From Bowdeniella nasicola (GTDB lineage: Bacteria; Actinomycetota; Actinomycetes; Actinomycetales; Actinomycetaceae), in assembly GCF_900107735.1 (NCBI RefSeq), contig NZ_FNQV01000005.1, positions 62,001 to 126,000 of the forward strand: DNA of 64,000 nt, in the 5' to 3' direction. Positions 1-9,903 of this stretch are shown here, piece by piece. The notes under the pieces are model-generated. The model searched no databases. It was given only the letters and a program-made list of their open reading frames with translations, and had not been told where the DNA came from. Position 1 is the first letter of the stretch. Each line of letters opens with the position of its first letter. The position numbers and the translations under genes were made by a program.

Positions 1-572
1 GTTGGCAGCTGTTTGAAGACCATTGCCCGGTTGGAGGCATAGCCGGTGTCGTCGCCCGCCCAGTAGGGGGAGGATGCGGCAAGGGACTGGAGGTGGGCGA
101 AGCGGGTGAGCAGGGCGCGGATGAGCGGCAAAACCTTGTCCCGGTTCTCGACGCCAACGTGCACGTGGATGCCGTACAGGAGCATCTGGCGGCCCCAGTA
201 GCCGGTGCGCTTGACGAGCTCGGCGTAACGGTCGGATTCGGTGACGCGCTGGTAGAGCGGCCGCGCAAACGGGTGAGAGCCAGCCGTGGCCAATTCGATG
301 CGCAGGGCGTCGGTAATGGGGCGTACCCGGGTGATGAAATCGGCCAGATCTGCGCCACACTCCGCGACGGTGGCATGCGGTCGGGAGGTCACTTCGATCG
401 TGTTGAGCAGCATTTCTTGCACGATGTGCTCGGACTCGCCGTGCTGCTCGCGGACCGCCCGTAGGACCGCGTCGGCGCTTTGTCTCAGATCCAGCGTGTC
501 CTTATCGATCAGCTGTAACTCCCACTCGACGCCAACGGTCGAACGGTCAGAGGTGGCGAAGTCGACTCCCAT
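1..572 (-). CDS. Glutamate-cysteine ligase family 2 (YbdK-like) carboxylate-amine ligase, 3'-truncated by the window edge
   Basis: Translating the reverse strand from the ATG at 572 gives about 190 residues with no stop before base 1. The N-terminus has GVEWELQLID, the family's opening strand carrying the acidic metal-binding residues, and YGIHVHVG lies near residue 135; both are typical of GCS2/YbdK proteins. The family, about 370 residues long, forms an ATP-dependent amide bond between glutamate and an amine or cysteine. Actinobacterial members may make gamma-glutamyl compounds, but the substrate cannot be read from this fragment. The start is supported by a GACAAT-like -10 box (579-584) that ends 6 nt upstream, the leaderless spacing seen widely in this window; a short GGAG also sits in that gap. 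The C-terminal half lies outside the window. Confidence 0.85.
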   Translation of the reverse strand, partial: MGVDFATSDRSTVGVEWELQLIDKDTLDLRQSADAVLRAVREQHGESEHIVQEMLLNTIEVTSRPHATVAECGADLADFITRVRPITDALRIELATAGSHPFARPLYQRVTESDRYAELVKRTGYWGRQMLLYGIHVHVGVENRDKVLPLIRALLTRFAHLQSLAASSPYWAGDDTGYASNRAMVFKQLP

Positions 573-626
573 ATCTCCATTGTCATCATGAATCGAGCCC
601 TGCGCGCGGCTTGGCGAAAAAAGCGA

Positions 627-1844
627 TCAGATTCGCTCCACGAGCACTGCGGCGTGCCGACCTGCCACGCGAGTCATCATCAGGGTGGCTGCTTGTGAAC
701 CCCGTAGCTTGAGACGACGCCGAAAATCGTCGGGGACGATGTCTATTCCGCGTTTGAGGATCTCCACCGAGCCAATATCGCGCTGGCGTAGCTCGGCTGC
801 GAGCACCTTTGCCTTGGCAGGCAGCGTTTCGATGACGCGGAAGCTCGTGACTCCGGCGAGATCTGCCGGGGCGCTGGAGGTGAGGTAAGAAATATCTGGC
901 GAGATCAGGCCCGCTGAGAGTTGCTCAGCGATCGTTGCGAGAGCCCCGGCTCGGAGGATCGCGGGATCGACCTCGTGTACGAAGCCCTCCAGGGCGCGGT
1001 GATCGACGATGGTTGCGGGCGCTCGCGCACTTGAGACGGGTGCCGCATACGTCGTAGCCTGGCCGCCGCGCGACAATACGACGGCGGAACGCCCGGGTCC
1101 TTCGGGCGCGAGATCTCCGCACCAGATCGCTGCTTCCACGAGCGAACCGTCAACGGAGGTCCACTGGACGTGAGAATCCGACGGCAGATTCTCATATGCA
1201 ATGCCGGGCGCCACCTTGACGCCGACGTTCGCGACCACAGCGCGCAGCGCCATGATGCTCGACAGCGGGGGAGACCACGTCTCCGGATCGAAGGATCTGC
1301 CAGCATCTGAGCGGCGCGCGGGATCGGCAAATATTCCGTCGACGCCAAGATCTGCGAGGTCAAGGTCCTCAATGCGGGCGTTGAGAACGGTAACCTCGGG
1401 GAACGTTTTGAGATTCAACAGTGCGAGCGCGGCGTGCGCCTCATCGGCGTCTACCGCAACGACCTTCAGGCCAAGGCCCGCGAGCGCGAAGGACTCGGTG
1501 CCGATCCCGCAGCCAAGATCGGCTACCCGCGTGCAGCCAGCGTCCCGGTAGCGCCTGGCATGCCTGGCGGCGACCTCCAGGCGTGTTGCCTGCTGCAGGC
1601 CCTCGGTCGTGAAAAGCAGGCTGGAGGCAAACGGGCCGAATTTGTCCGCCGCCTTGGCGCGCAGCCGCTGCTGGGTAAGCGCGGCGGCTATGATGTCCGG
1701 GTCATGGCCGGCTTTACGTAGCGTCGAACTGACCTCCAAAATGTCAGATTTCGAGGTGATAGGGGGTAGATCGGCGAGAAGTCCGAGGCCCTCGGGGTGA
1801 GCGAGGAGTGAGGTCAGTCCGGCGATCTCGCTGGCATGGGTCAT
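627..1844 (-). CDS. Class I SAM-dependent methyltransferase with THUMP-like C-terminal domain
   Basis: 405 residues. A Rossmann methyltransferase core occupies the middle, with a glycine-rich SAM loop (VADLGCGIGTESFALAG), an acidic strand end (VVAVDAD) and a GIFADPARRS motif where related enzymes carry the DPP-type catalytic loop. The C-terminal third resembles the THUMP-like domain that follows this core in actinobacterial homologues. A nucleic-acid base target is plausible, but the substrate is unknown. I prefer the ATG at 1844 to the GTG at 1880 for three reasons: family members start near this point, the GTG falls inside the CIRCE element of divergent groES, and a TAGGCT -10 box (1852-1857, minus strand) lies 7 nt before the ATG, which predicts a leaderless mRNA. 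The gene is divergent from groES and shares its upstream region. Confidence 0.85.
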   Translation of the reverse strand: MTHASEIAGLTSLLAHPEGLGLLADLPPITSKSDILEVSSTLRKAGHDPDIIAAALTQQRLRAKAADKFGPFASSLLFTTEGLQQATRLEVAARHARRYRDAGCTRVADLGCGIGTESFALAGLGLKVVAVDADEAHAALALLNLKTFPEVTVLNARIEDLDLADLGVDGIFADPARRSDAGRSFDPETWSPPLSSIMALRAVVANVGVKVAPGIAYENLPSDSHVQWTSVDGSLVEAAIWCGDLAPEGPGRSAVVLSRGGQATTYAAPVSSARAPATIVDHRALEGFVHEVDPAILRAGALATIAEQLSAGLISPDISYLTSSAPADLAGVTSFRVIETLPAKAKVLAAELRQRDIGSVEILKRGIDIVPDDFRRRLKLRGSQAATLMMTRVAGRHAAVLVERI

Positions 1845-1869
1845 GGCATCGAGCCTATCGCCCACCCGC

Positions 1870-1910
1870 CTGGCACTCACCTTGACCGAGTGCTAAGCAA
1901 CGCCTAGATT
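1870..1910 (+). promoter_or_regulatory. groES promoter with embedded CIRCE (HrcA) operator
   Basis: Bases 1870-1896 read CTGGCACTC-N9-GAGTGCTAA, matching the HrcA operator consensus TTAGCACTC-N9-GAGTGCTAA with two mismatches in the left arm and the exact 9-nt spacer. The spacer itself holds TTGACC (1882-1887), which makes a sigma-A type -35 box. TAGATT (1905-1910) follows after 17 nt as the -10. Repressor and RNA polymerase would therefore compete for the same DNA, as expected for HrcA-repressed chaperonin genes. No hrcA gene is in the window. Confidence 0.85.
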
Positions 1911-2025
1911 ATTGGTAGGCGCAACCACGGTTGCGACTCGTACCGAAGCACCGACCCCCGCGACGGCGGCGCACGAGGTACGTGTCCCGAACACCTACAC
2001 GATTTGAAGGAAAGGGAGGTCCGCA

Positions 2026-2322
2026 GTGTCGATCTCCATCAAGCCGCTCGAGGACCGTATCGTCGTCCAGACCCTCGAGGCCGAGACCACCACCGCTTCC
2101 GGACTCGTTATCCCGGATACCGCCAAGGAAAAGCCCCAGGAGGGCAAGGTCCTCGCCGTGGGCCCCGGCCGCGTCGATGACAACGGCAACCGCGTCCCGG
2201 TCGATGTTGCCGAAGGTGACGTCGTGATCTACTCCAAGTACGGAGGCACCGAGGTCAAGTACGCCGGCCAGGAATACCTGATCCTGTCCGCTCGTGACAT
2301 CCTCGCCATCGTCGAGAAGTAA
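2026..2322 (+). CDS. groS: Co-chaperonin GroES (Cpn10)
   Basis: 98 residues, the normal length of the family. The N-terminus [19 protein letters not shown], the mobile-loop region [13 protein letters not shown] and the roof and C-terminal segment ([19 protein letters not shown]) are characteristic. The heptamer caps GroEL and closes the folding chamber in the cytoplasm. Translation starts at GTG 2026 behind a strong AAAGGGAGG Shine-Dalgarno. A leader of roughly 110 nt separates it from the CIRCE promoter. No groEL follows; the gene ends at a strong hairpin, so it is a stand-alone groES and groEL must be elsewhere. Confidence 0.97.
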   Translation: MSISIKPLEDRIVVQTLEAETTTASGLVIPDTAKEKPQEGKVLAVGPGRVDDNGNRVPVDVAEGDVVIYSKYGGTEVKYAGQEYLILSARDILAIVEK

Positions 2323-2339
2323 CGCCTCAGAGCAATCGA

Positions 2340-2374
2340 AAACGGCCGCCACATCGGACATGTGGCGGCCGTTT
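2340..2374. terminator. Bidirectional intrinsic terminator between groES and whiB
   Basis: A perfect 15-bp inverted repeat (2340-2354 with 2360-2374) encloses a 5-nt loop. The stem is A-rich on the left and T-rich on the right, so it can act in both directions. It lies 18 bp after the groES stop and serves the converging whiB-type gene as well. Confidence 0.85.
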
Positions 2375-2459
2375 CCTTATGCCTGCAAGCTGTGCGGCCT
2401 TCGCATCGCGGGCCCTCCACCCGGGATGCGACCTCAGCTGGCCGCTTCTTGCAAAAGTT

Positions 2460-2753
2460 CTAGGAGACTCGTCGAGCCTTTCGCTTGGTGAAGTACTCGC
2501 GGCGCTCGTCTTCGCTCATTCCGCCCCACACACCGTAGGGCTCGCGGACCGCAAGTGCGTGTTCGCGGCATTCATTCAGGACTGGGCACGTGGCGCAAAT
2601 TGCCTTGGCCGCTTCGTCGCGGCGTCGCCGGGTGCCACCTCGTTCGCCCTCCGGGTGGAAAAACAGATCCGGGTCCGCATCGCGGCATGACCCCTCGTAC
2701 TGCCATTCCCACAGATCCATGATCGGTCCGGGTAGACGTGAGATCTCAGCCAT
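2460..2753 (-). CDS. WhiB-family iron-sulfur transcription factor (WhiB3/WhiD-like)
   Basis: 97 residues from the ATG at 2753. Four cysteines fit a Wbl [4Fe-4S] ligand set: one in GSCRDADPD, two in CATCPV and one in NECREHA. The GVWGG turn and a basic C-terminus (TKRKARR) follow. The opening ISRLPGP and FFHPEGERG are most like the WhiB3/WhiD branch. These proteins bind the primary sigma factor and tune transcription in response to redox or NO, or during development. The longer reading frame from 2840 is rejected because the promoter (-10 at 2822-2827) lies downstream of that codon. The start is preceded by a purine-rich GGTGAAAGAG. The gene converges on groES. Confidence 0.9.
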   Translation of the reverse strand: MAEISRLPGPIMDLWEWQYEGSCRDADPDLFFHPEGERGGTRRRRDEAAKAICATCPVLNECREHALAVREPYGVWGGMSEDERREYFTKRKARRVS

Positions 2754-2821
2754 CTCTTTCACCAAAGCCTTCCGTACTTCGAGAGCGTTGAGGTGACTCG
2801 CGGCTCTAAGTGAATAACGTG

Positions 2822-2880
2822 AGCATAGCAAACGGTGCACAACTTGTTCAAGGAGCTACTGGCAAGAAAAAAGTTGTTCA
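2822..2880 (-). promoter_or_regulatory. whiB promoter with two 10-bp direct repeats 30 bp apart
   Basis: On the minus strand TTGAAC (2851-2846), an 18-nt spacer and TATGCT (2827-2822) form a good sigma-A promoter, leaving a leader of about 60 nt before the ATG at 2753. The -35 box lies inside TGAACAAGTT (2850-2841). A near copy, TGAACAACTT (2880-2871), sits exactly 30 bp, about three helical turns, further upstream. The copies differ at one position. This looks like a two-site activator or autoregulator binding region, but the protein is unknown. Confidence 0.6.
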
Positions 2881-3397
2881 CTGAGGAGCCTGGCCGCGAC
2901 GAGCTAGCCGCCTTTCAGCTGCGCAGAAAAAAGTAAAAGAGCTGAAATCATAGGGAAAAGTCGAGGCGCGCGAAACTGCTTCACGATGCCCTCGCATGCG
3001 CCGAAGATGGCTAACTCTTAGGCGAAAACGTGTGGTAGACCACAAAAATAGTCGTCGTTTCACGCGCAGGCAGTGGAAATCCATCCTAATACTGAGCAAA
3101 GGGGAACCCATCTCGCGTCGGTTGTCGTCAGGGGTCGTCGATGGGCAAGTCAAATAAACGCAAAGAAGTGCGTCAGTGTGAACAAGGTGTGGCGCGTCCG
3201 GCTGTCTCGATACGAGTTCTTGCGGCCGATCGCGCTTGGATAATCTCCATTACAGGGGCGCTAAGCGCCATGATCTCGCGCATTACGCGTGATCGGGCGC
3301 CGATTCCTCGTCTCGAGTCGCGAATTCGCTTCAGAAGCGTGACAATCGAAATACCGCCGATAACAACTGCGCTTGCGTCATGAAAGGGGCACGTGAG
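2881..3397. other. Non-coding, comparatively AT-rich divergent intergenic region
   Basis: About 500 bp between the whiB promoter and the MerR-family gene. Open frames here (2878-3153 on the minus strand, 3141-3383 on the plus strand) show no recognisable domain, ribosome site or codon pattern like the neighbours. Several A-tracts occur at 2867-2872, 2936-2943 and 3053-3058. A GATAAT-like -10 near 3238 could drive the downstream regulator, but its -35 is weak. I see no tRNA or clear hairpin. Confidence 0.5.
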
Positions 3398-5858
<2,461 letters not shown>

Positions 5859-5878
5859 GCACCTCGTCCGTTATGGGC

Positions 5879-5909
5879 TTGACCCTCACGCGACGTGAGG
5901 CCCAACAAT
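5879..5909 (+). promoter_or_regulatory. MerR/TipA-type autoregulated promoter and palindromic operator
   Basis: TTGACC (5879-5884) and AACAAT (5904-5909) are separated by 19 nt, the stretched spacing diagnostic of MerR-regulated promoters. A dyad, CCTCACG and CGTGAGG around CGA, occupies the spacer (5884-5900), as at the Streptomyces tipA promoter. The -10 ends 7 nt before the ATG at 5917, so the message should be leaderless. Confidence 0.8.
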
Positions 5910-5916
5910 GGGGGGC

Positions 5917-6720
5917 ATGAGCACACCCGATGACACCGAATTCAGCGTGGGACAAAGCGCTGAGATCCTGGGGGTCACTGTGCGCACCCTGCATCACTGG
6001 GATGCGATGGGCCTGGTTCGACCCAGCGGTCGAACCTATGCCGGATACCGCCGCTATTCGCATTCGGATCTGCAGCGCGCCCAGCATGCCCTGATCTACC
6101 GCGAGACCGGGATGAGCCTTGCCCAGATCGGCGAGCTGCTCGATTCAGGCACCCCCGTCGCGGAGCACTTGCAGCGCCAGCGCGACCTCCTTGCCGAACG
6201 CCTCGAGGGCCTCCACCACATGATCGCAGCGATCGATCAAATCTTAGGACACGAGATGAACGACGAAACCACACCCTTGACAGTTGCCGAAAAGGCCGAG
6301 ATTCTCGGATCCTCGTGGTCGCCCGACTATGACGCCGAGGCCGCAGAACGCTGGGGCGAAACCAAGGAATGGGAACTGTCCCAACAGCGTCAAGCCAGCC
6401 TCACGAAGAAGGACTGGCGGCGCGTCAAAACCGAGCTCGAGGAGCTGGAAGCGCGCCTCGCCGAGGCCATGCGTCGGGGCGTGGCGCCCGGCAGCCCCGA
6501 AGCCAATGAGCTCGCCGAGGCCCATCGCGCGAATATCTCGCAGTGGTTCGACGTGAGCCACGCTCAACAGGTGCTGATCGCCCGCGGCTACGTTGCCGAT
6601 CCCAGCTTCCGTGCGCATTACGACGAGCGGGCCGAGGGCCTTGCCGCCTGGTTGAAAGCCGTCATCGATGCGAACGCTGCGGCGCATCGCGTCAATCCGG
6701 AGGCCGCGAGGTGGCAGTGA
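5917..6720 (+). CDS. TipA-like MerR-family regulator with TipAS antibiotic-recognition domain
   Basis: 267 residues. An N-terminal MerR winged helix (FSVGQSAEILGVTVRTLHHW, then GYRRYSHSDLQR) is followed by a coiled-coil dimerisation helix (about 75-110). The C-terminal TipAS domain has the conserved acidic/aromatic helices (AERWGETKEWELSQQ, and HRANISQWFDVSHA). In Streptomyces, TipAL captures thiopeptides and similar cyclic peptides and activates transcription from its own promoter. The start at ATG 5917 is chosen over ATG 5908 because the -10 box overlaps the latter. The nearest downstream gene, DUF2200, has its own -10, so this looks like an autoregulated single gene that works as a drug sensor and sink. 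Confidence 0.9.
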   Translation: MSTPDDTEFSVGQSAEILGVTVRTLHHWDAMGLVRPSGRTYAGYRRYSHSDLQRAQHALIYRETGMSLAQIGELLDSGTPVAEHLQRQRDLLAERLEGLHHMIAAIDQILGHEMNDETTPLTVAEKAEILGSSWSPDYDAEAAERWGETKEWELSQQRQASLTKKDWRRVKTELEELEARLAEAMRRGVAPGSPEANELAEAHRANISQWFDVSHAQQVLIARGYVADPSFRAHYDERAEGLAAWLKAVIDANAAAHRVNPEAARWQ

Positions 6721-6743
6721 GAGGCGCGGCGTAGACTGCGCTC

Positions 6744-7094
6744 ATGAGTTCTCGGATCGAAACGATGCCCGTCGCCGCCGTCTATCCCCACTACGTCGCG
6801 AAGGTCGAAAAGAAGCGCCACACCGTCGACGAGCTCGATGAGCTCATCTGCTGGCTGACCGGCTATAGCCCGGCCGAGCTGCAGGCGCACCTGGAGGCCG
6901 AGACGACTTTCAAGGACTTCTTCGCCGGCGCGAAGTTGAACGATAACGCCCACCTCATCACGGGCGTGATCTGCGGGGTTCGCGTCGAAGAGATCGAGGA
7001 TCCGTTTATGCAACAGGTGCGCTACCTCGACAAGATCGTCGACGAACTCGCCCGCGGCAAGAAGATGTCCTCGATCAAGCGTGGCGCCAGCTAG
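6744..7094 (+). CDS. DUF2200 family protein
   Basis: 116 residues over nearly the full family length. It has the conserved HTVDELDELICWLTGYS helix and the signature HLITGVICGVRVEEIEDPFM, ending in a positively charged tail. The function of DUF2200 is unknown; it is a small soluble protein without signal peptide or membrane segments. A TAGACT -10 box (6732-6737) ends 6 nt before the ATG, predicting a leaderless transcript. Its TAG stop overlaps the TAG stop of the converging aldo/keto reductase gene in a shared CTAG at 7091-7094. Confidence 0.85.
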   Translation: MSSRIETMPVAAVYPHYVAKVEKKRHTVDELDELICWLTGYSPAELQAHLEAETTFKDFFAGAKLNDNAHLITGVICGVRVEEIEDPFMQQVRYLDKIVDELARGKKMSSIKRGAS

Positions 7095-7981
7095 GGCAGC
7101 GGCCGGCCGCGGGCAGCGACATAGAGCTCGTACCACTGCTCGCGGCTGAGGCAAAGGCGCGCCGCCGAGCCAAACGTCGCGATCCGCTCGGGGTTGGCCG
7201 AGCCGACGACGGGCACGATGCCCGCCGGGTGGCGCAGCAGCCAGGCGAGGACGACCGCCGCCGGTTCGGCGCCCATTTCGGCCGCGATCCGTGCGACGCA
7301 GGCGCGGGTATCGGCAAGGGCGTGGCCCGTCATGTTTTCTGGGCCGCCCGCAGCTCCGGAAAAGACGCCGCCGGCCAGCGGGCTGTAGGCCTGGATCTCG
7401 ATCCCGTGCGTCATGCAATAGGGGAGCAGGCCGGTCGGAAAGTCGTGGTGCTGATCGACGCAGTTAACGTCTACGTCAACGTCGACGAACGCGTGGTGGG
7501 CGAGCGAAAGCTCGATCTGGTTGGCGCTGACCGGGATGACACGCTGCCACAGCGCGATCTGATGCTCGTGCATATTGGAAACGCCGACGCGGCCGATTGT
7601 GCCTTCCTCCATCAGGCGCATGAGCGCCGAGCCGGTGGCGAAATAGTCGGCGAGCGGGTCTGGCCGGTGGATGAGCAGCGAGTCGATCCGATCGACTCCG
7701 AGGCGCTTAAGGGAGCCTTCCACGCTCGCGCGCACGTAGTCCCCGTCCTGGCGGTAGGTCGTCGGATCGCCCGGGCGGATCCCGAATTTCGTTTGGATGC
7801 TGAGCTGCGAGCGCCACGAGGGGTGAGCGGCAAGGACGGCACCGATCGCGCGCTCGCTGGCGCCGGCGCCGTAGATGTCGGCCGTATCCAGCCGGGTGAT
7901 GCCGATCGCTAGGGCCGCCTCGATCGCTGCCTCGGCGCCGCCCTGATCGCGGAGCTTCATGCAGCCAAGGATGAGGTTCAT
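7091..7981 (-). CDS. Aldo/keto reductase
   Basis: 296 residues with a TIM-barrel AKR pattern. GITRLDTADIYGAGASE carries the catalytic Asp and Tyr; IQTKFGIRPG carries the Lys. VDRIDSLLIHRPDPL carries the His in its usual strand, and VVPVVGSANPERI is the C-terminal NADPH-phosphate site. It should reduce carbonyls with NADPH in the cytoplasm; the physiological substrate is not evident. It resembles the YdhF/oxidoreductase branch. The start is set at ATG 7981 (MNLILGCMKL), where homologues begin, instead of the longer frame to 8023, which would overlap the exonuclease gene. It follows that gene on the same strand by 4 nt and is probably co-transcribed with it. Confidence 0.9.
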   Translation of the reverse strand: MNLILGCMKLRDQGGAEAAIEAALAIGITRLDTADIYGAGASERAIGAVLAAHPSWRSQLSIQTKFGIRPGDPTTYRQDGDYVRASVEGSLKRLGVDRIDSLLIHRPDPLADYFATGSALMRLMEEGTIGRVGVSNMHEHQIALWQRVIPVSANQIELSLAHHAFVDVDVDVNCVDQHHDFPTGLLPYCMTHGIEIQAYSPLAGGVFSGAAGGPENMTGHALADTRACVARIAAEMGAEPAAVVLAWLLRHPAGIVPVVGSANPERIATFGSAARLCLSREQWYELYVAARGRPLP

Positions 7982-7985
7982 GGCG

Positions 7986-8690
7986 CTAGCCGATCGGCTC
8001 GATGGGCCAGTGGGGGCTCGCACCCGGACCGCTCAGTCCCTTGGTGGTGCGCCAGGAGTTGAAGTTTTCGGCCCAGGCGCGGTGGGCATCGCACTGCCAG
8101 GAGTGGATCGCGCGCAGCTCCTGCAGCCCGAGGTCCGGATGGCTCGCAAGGATCGCGCGCAGCACATCGAGCGTGGCAAAGACATCGACCTCGGCGGTGT
8201 GCAGGTTCTCGCTGACGCTGAGGCCGTAGGCCACGGCGATATCCGCTAGGCGGCGCTTGCCCCGGCGGTAGCGATCAACGGCGCGATCGATGACGAGCGG
8301 ATCGAGGATCGGGCAGACCTCGGCCCGCTCGGCGAGCGAGGGCAGCCCGTGACGGGCGAGTTCCCGCTCGATGATGGACAGGTCAAAGGCGGCGTTGAAG
8401 GCGACGAGGGGGATGCCCGAGCGCAGCGCGTCGACGAGGCGGGCGGATATCTCTGCGAGCGCAAGCGCGGGCGGCTGGCCGGAGGCGCGGGCCATCTCGG
8501 TGGTGATGCCGTGGACCTGGCTCGCGGCGGGCGGAATCTCGACGCCGGGGTTGATGAGCCACGTGTGCGTCTCGCGGTTACCGCGGCCATCGTCGTAGAC
8601 GAGGGCGGCCGTCACGATGCGATCGGTGGCGGTATTGACGCCCGTCGTCTCGGTATCAAAGCCCAGCAGGGGGCCTGCGCTCCAGGTCAT
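7986..8690 (-). CDS. DEDDh 3'-5' exonuclease (DnaQ-like)
   Basis: 234 residues. The catalytic tetrad is visible: GFDTETTG (Asp and Glu), FNAAFDLSIIE (second Asp) and LHTAEVDVFATLDVL (His and final Asp). This matches RNase T/DnaQ-type proofreading nucleases. The stand-alone size and the C-terminal QCDAHRAWAENFNSW extension are typical of an actinobacterial '3'-5' exonuclease' family not fused to a polymerase; its substrate, DNA or RNA, is not settled by sequence. The start is ATG 8690, preceded by AAAGGAG four bases upstream, not the frame's first codon at 8729. The gene is divergent from guaB3. Confidence 0.88.
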   Translation of the reverse strand: MTWSAGPLLGFDTETTGVNTATDRIVTAALVYDDGRGNRETHTWLINPGVEIPPAASQVHGITTEMARASGQPPALALAEISARLVDALRSGIPLVAFNAAFDLSIIERELARHGLPSLAERAEVCPILDPLVIDRAVDRYRRGKRRLADIAVAYGLSVSENLHTAEVDVFATLDVLRAILASHPDLGLQELRAIHSWQCDAHRAWAENFNSWRTTKGLSGPGASPHWPIEPIG

Positions 8691-8778
8691 GGCGCTCCTT
8701 TGTTCTCGACTGTCTCCACTCTTGCACATCGCTCGGACAATGCCTGCTTGCCGCCCACCGACCCGGTAGCCTTAGACC

Positions 8779-9903
8779 GTGAGCTACGAGATTGAAATTG
8801 GCCGTGGAAAGCGCGCCCGGCGCGCCTACAGTTTCGACGATATCGCCGTCGTACCCTCCCGTCGCACGCGCGATCCGCAGGATGTGAGCGTCTCCTGGCA
8901 GATCGATGCCTACCACGTTGAAACGCCCGTCATGGCCGCGCCGATGGACTCGGTCATGAGCCCAGAAACCGCGATCCTGCTGGGCAAGCTCGGCGGCATC
9001 GGGGTGCTCGACCTCGAGGGCCTGTGGACGCGATATGAGGATCCGCGGCCGCTGCTCGCCGAGATTTCGCAGCTGCCGGCCGGTCAGGCGACGGCGCGCA
9101 TGCAGGAGCTGTACGCCGAGCCGATCAAGCCCGAGCTCATCACCGAACGCCTGGAGCAGATTCGCGCGGCGGACGTTACCGTCGCGGGTAAACTCTCCCC
9201 GCAGCGCACCCAGGAGCTGTGGCGCACCGTCGTCGACGCCGGAGTCGACCTGTTCGTCATTCGCGGCTCGACGGTCTCGGCCGAGCACGTCTCCTCCGTG
9301 GCCGAGCCGCTGAACCTCAAACGCTTCATCTACGAGCTCGACGTGCCCGTGATCGTGGGCGGCGCCGCCACTTACACCGCGGCGCTGCACCTCATGCGCA
9401 CCGGCGCCGCTGGCGTCCTTGTCGGCTTTGGTGGGGGCGCGGCGCACACGACGCGCCAGGCCCTCGGCATTCACGCCCCGATGGCCACGGCGATCGCGGA
9501 CGTCGCCGCGGCCCGGCGCGACTACATGGACGAATCCGGCGGGCGCTACGTGCACGTCATCGCTGATGGTGGCGTCGGGCGCAGCGGCGATCTCGTCAAG
9601 GCCGTTGCGTGCGGCGCGGACGCCGTCATGCTCGGCGCCGCGCTCGCCCGCGCCGAGGAGGCACCCGGCGGCGGCTGGCACTGGGGCAGCGAGGCCCACC
9701 ACCCGACGCTGCCGCGCGGCGAGCGCGCTCAGGTCGGCACCGTCGGCACGATGGAACAGATCATGCACGGCCCCGCGACGCAGCCCAATGGCACCCTCAA
9801 CCTCGTCGGCGCGCTTCGCCGCACCATGGCGACGGCGGGCTACAGCGATGTCAAGGAGTTCCAGCGCGTCGAGGTCGTCATCGCGCCCTACCTGCCGGAT
9901 TAA
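8779..9903 (+). CDS. guaB3: GuaB3-type IMP dehydrogenase-related protein, without CBS domains and without the GuaB catalytic cysteine
   Basis: 374 residues. The (beta/alpha)8 barrel is clear (VMAAPMDSVMSPETAI and YVHVIADGGVGRSGDLVKAV), but the Bateman domains of GuaB are absent. The segment corresponding to GPGSICTTR reads VGFGGGAAHTTR, so no cysteine nucleophile is present. This matches the actinobacterial GuaB3 group, whose enzymatic role is less certain than that of GuaB. A role in purine interconversion or regulation is inference. The GTG start at 8779 follows a TAGCCT -10 box (8767-8772) by 6 nt and has no Shine-Dalgarno. The stop overlaps the stop of the converging serpin gene (9900-9903). 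Confidence 0.9.
   Translation: MSYEIEIGRGKRARRAYSFDDIAVVPSRRTRDPQDVSVSWQIDAYHVETPVMAAPMDSVMSPETAILLGKLGGIGVLDLEGLWTRYEDPRPLLAEISQLPAGQATARMQELYAEPIKPELITERLEQIRAADVTVAGKLSPQRTQELWRTVVDAGVDLFVIRGSTVSAEHVSSVAEPLNLKRFIYELDVPVIVGGAATYTAALHLMRTGAAGVLVGFGGGAAHTTRQALGIHAPMATAIADVAAARRDYMDESGGRYVHVIADGGVGRSGDLVKAVACGADAVMLGAALARAEEAPGGGWHWGSEAHHPTLPRGERAQVGTVGTMEQIMHGPATQPNGTLNLVGALRRTMATAGYSDVKEFQRVEVVIAPYLPD

Noticed and set aside
93-591. Plus-strand frames at the left edge.
   Set aside because: They are antisense to the GCS2-family ligase, whose motifs are clear on the minus strand.
2878-3383. Small frames of 80-91 codons in the whiB to MerR intergenic region.
   Set aside because: No ribosome sites, biased composition or homology; the region looks regulatory or empty.
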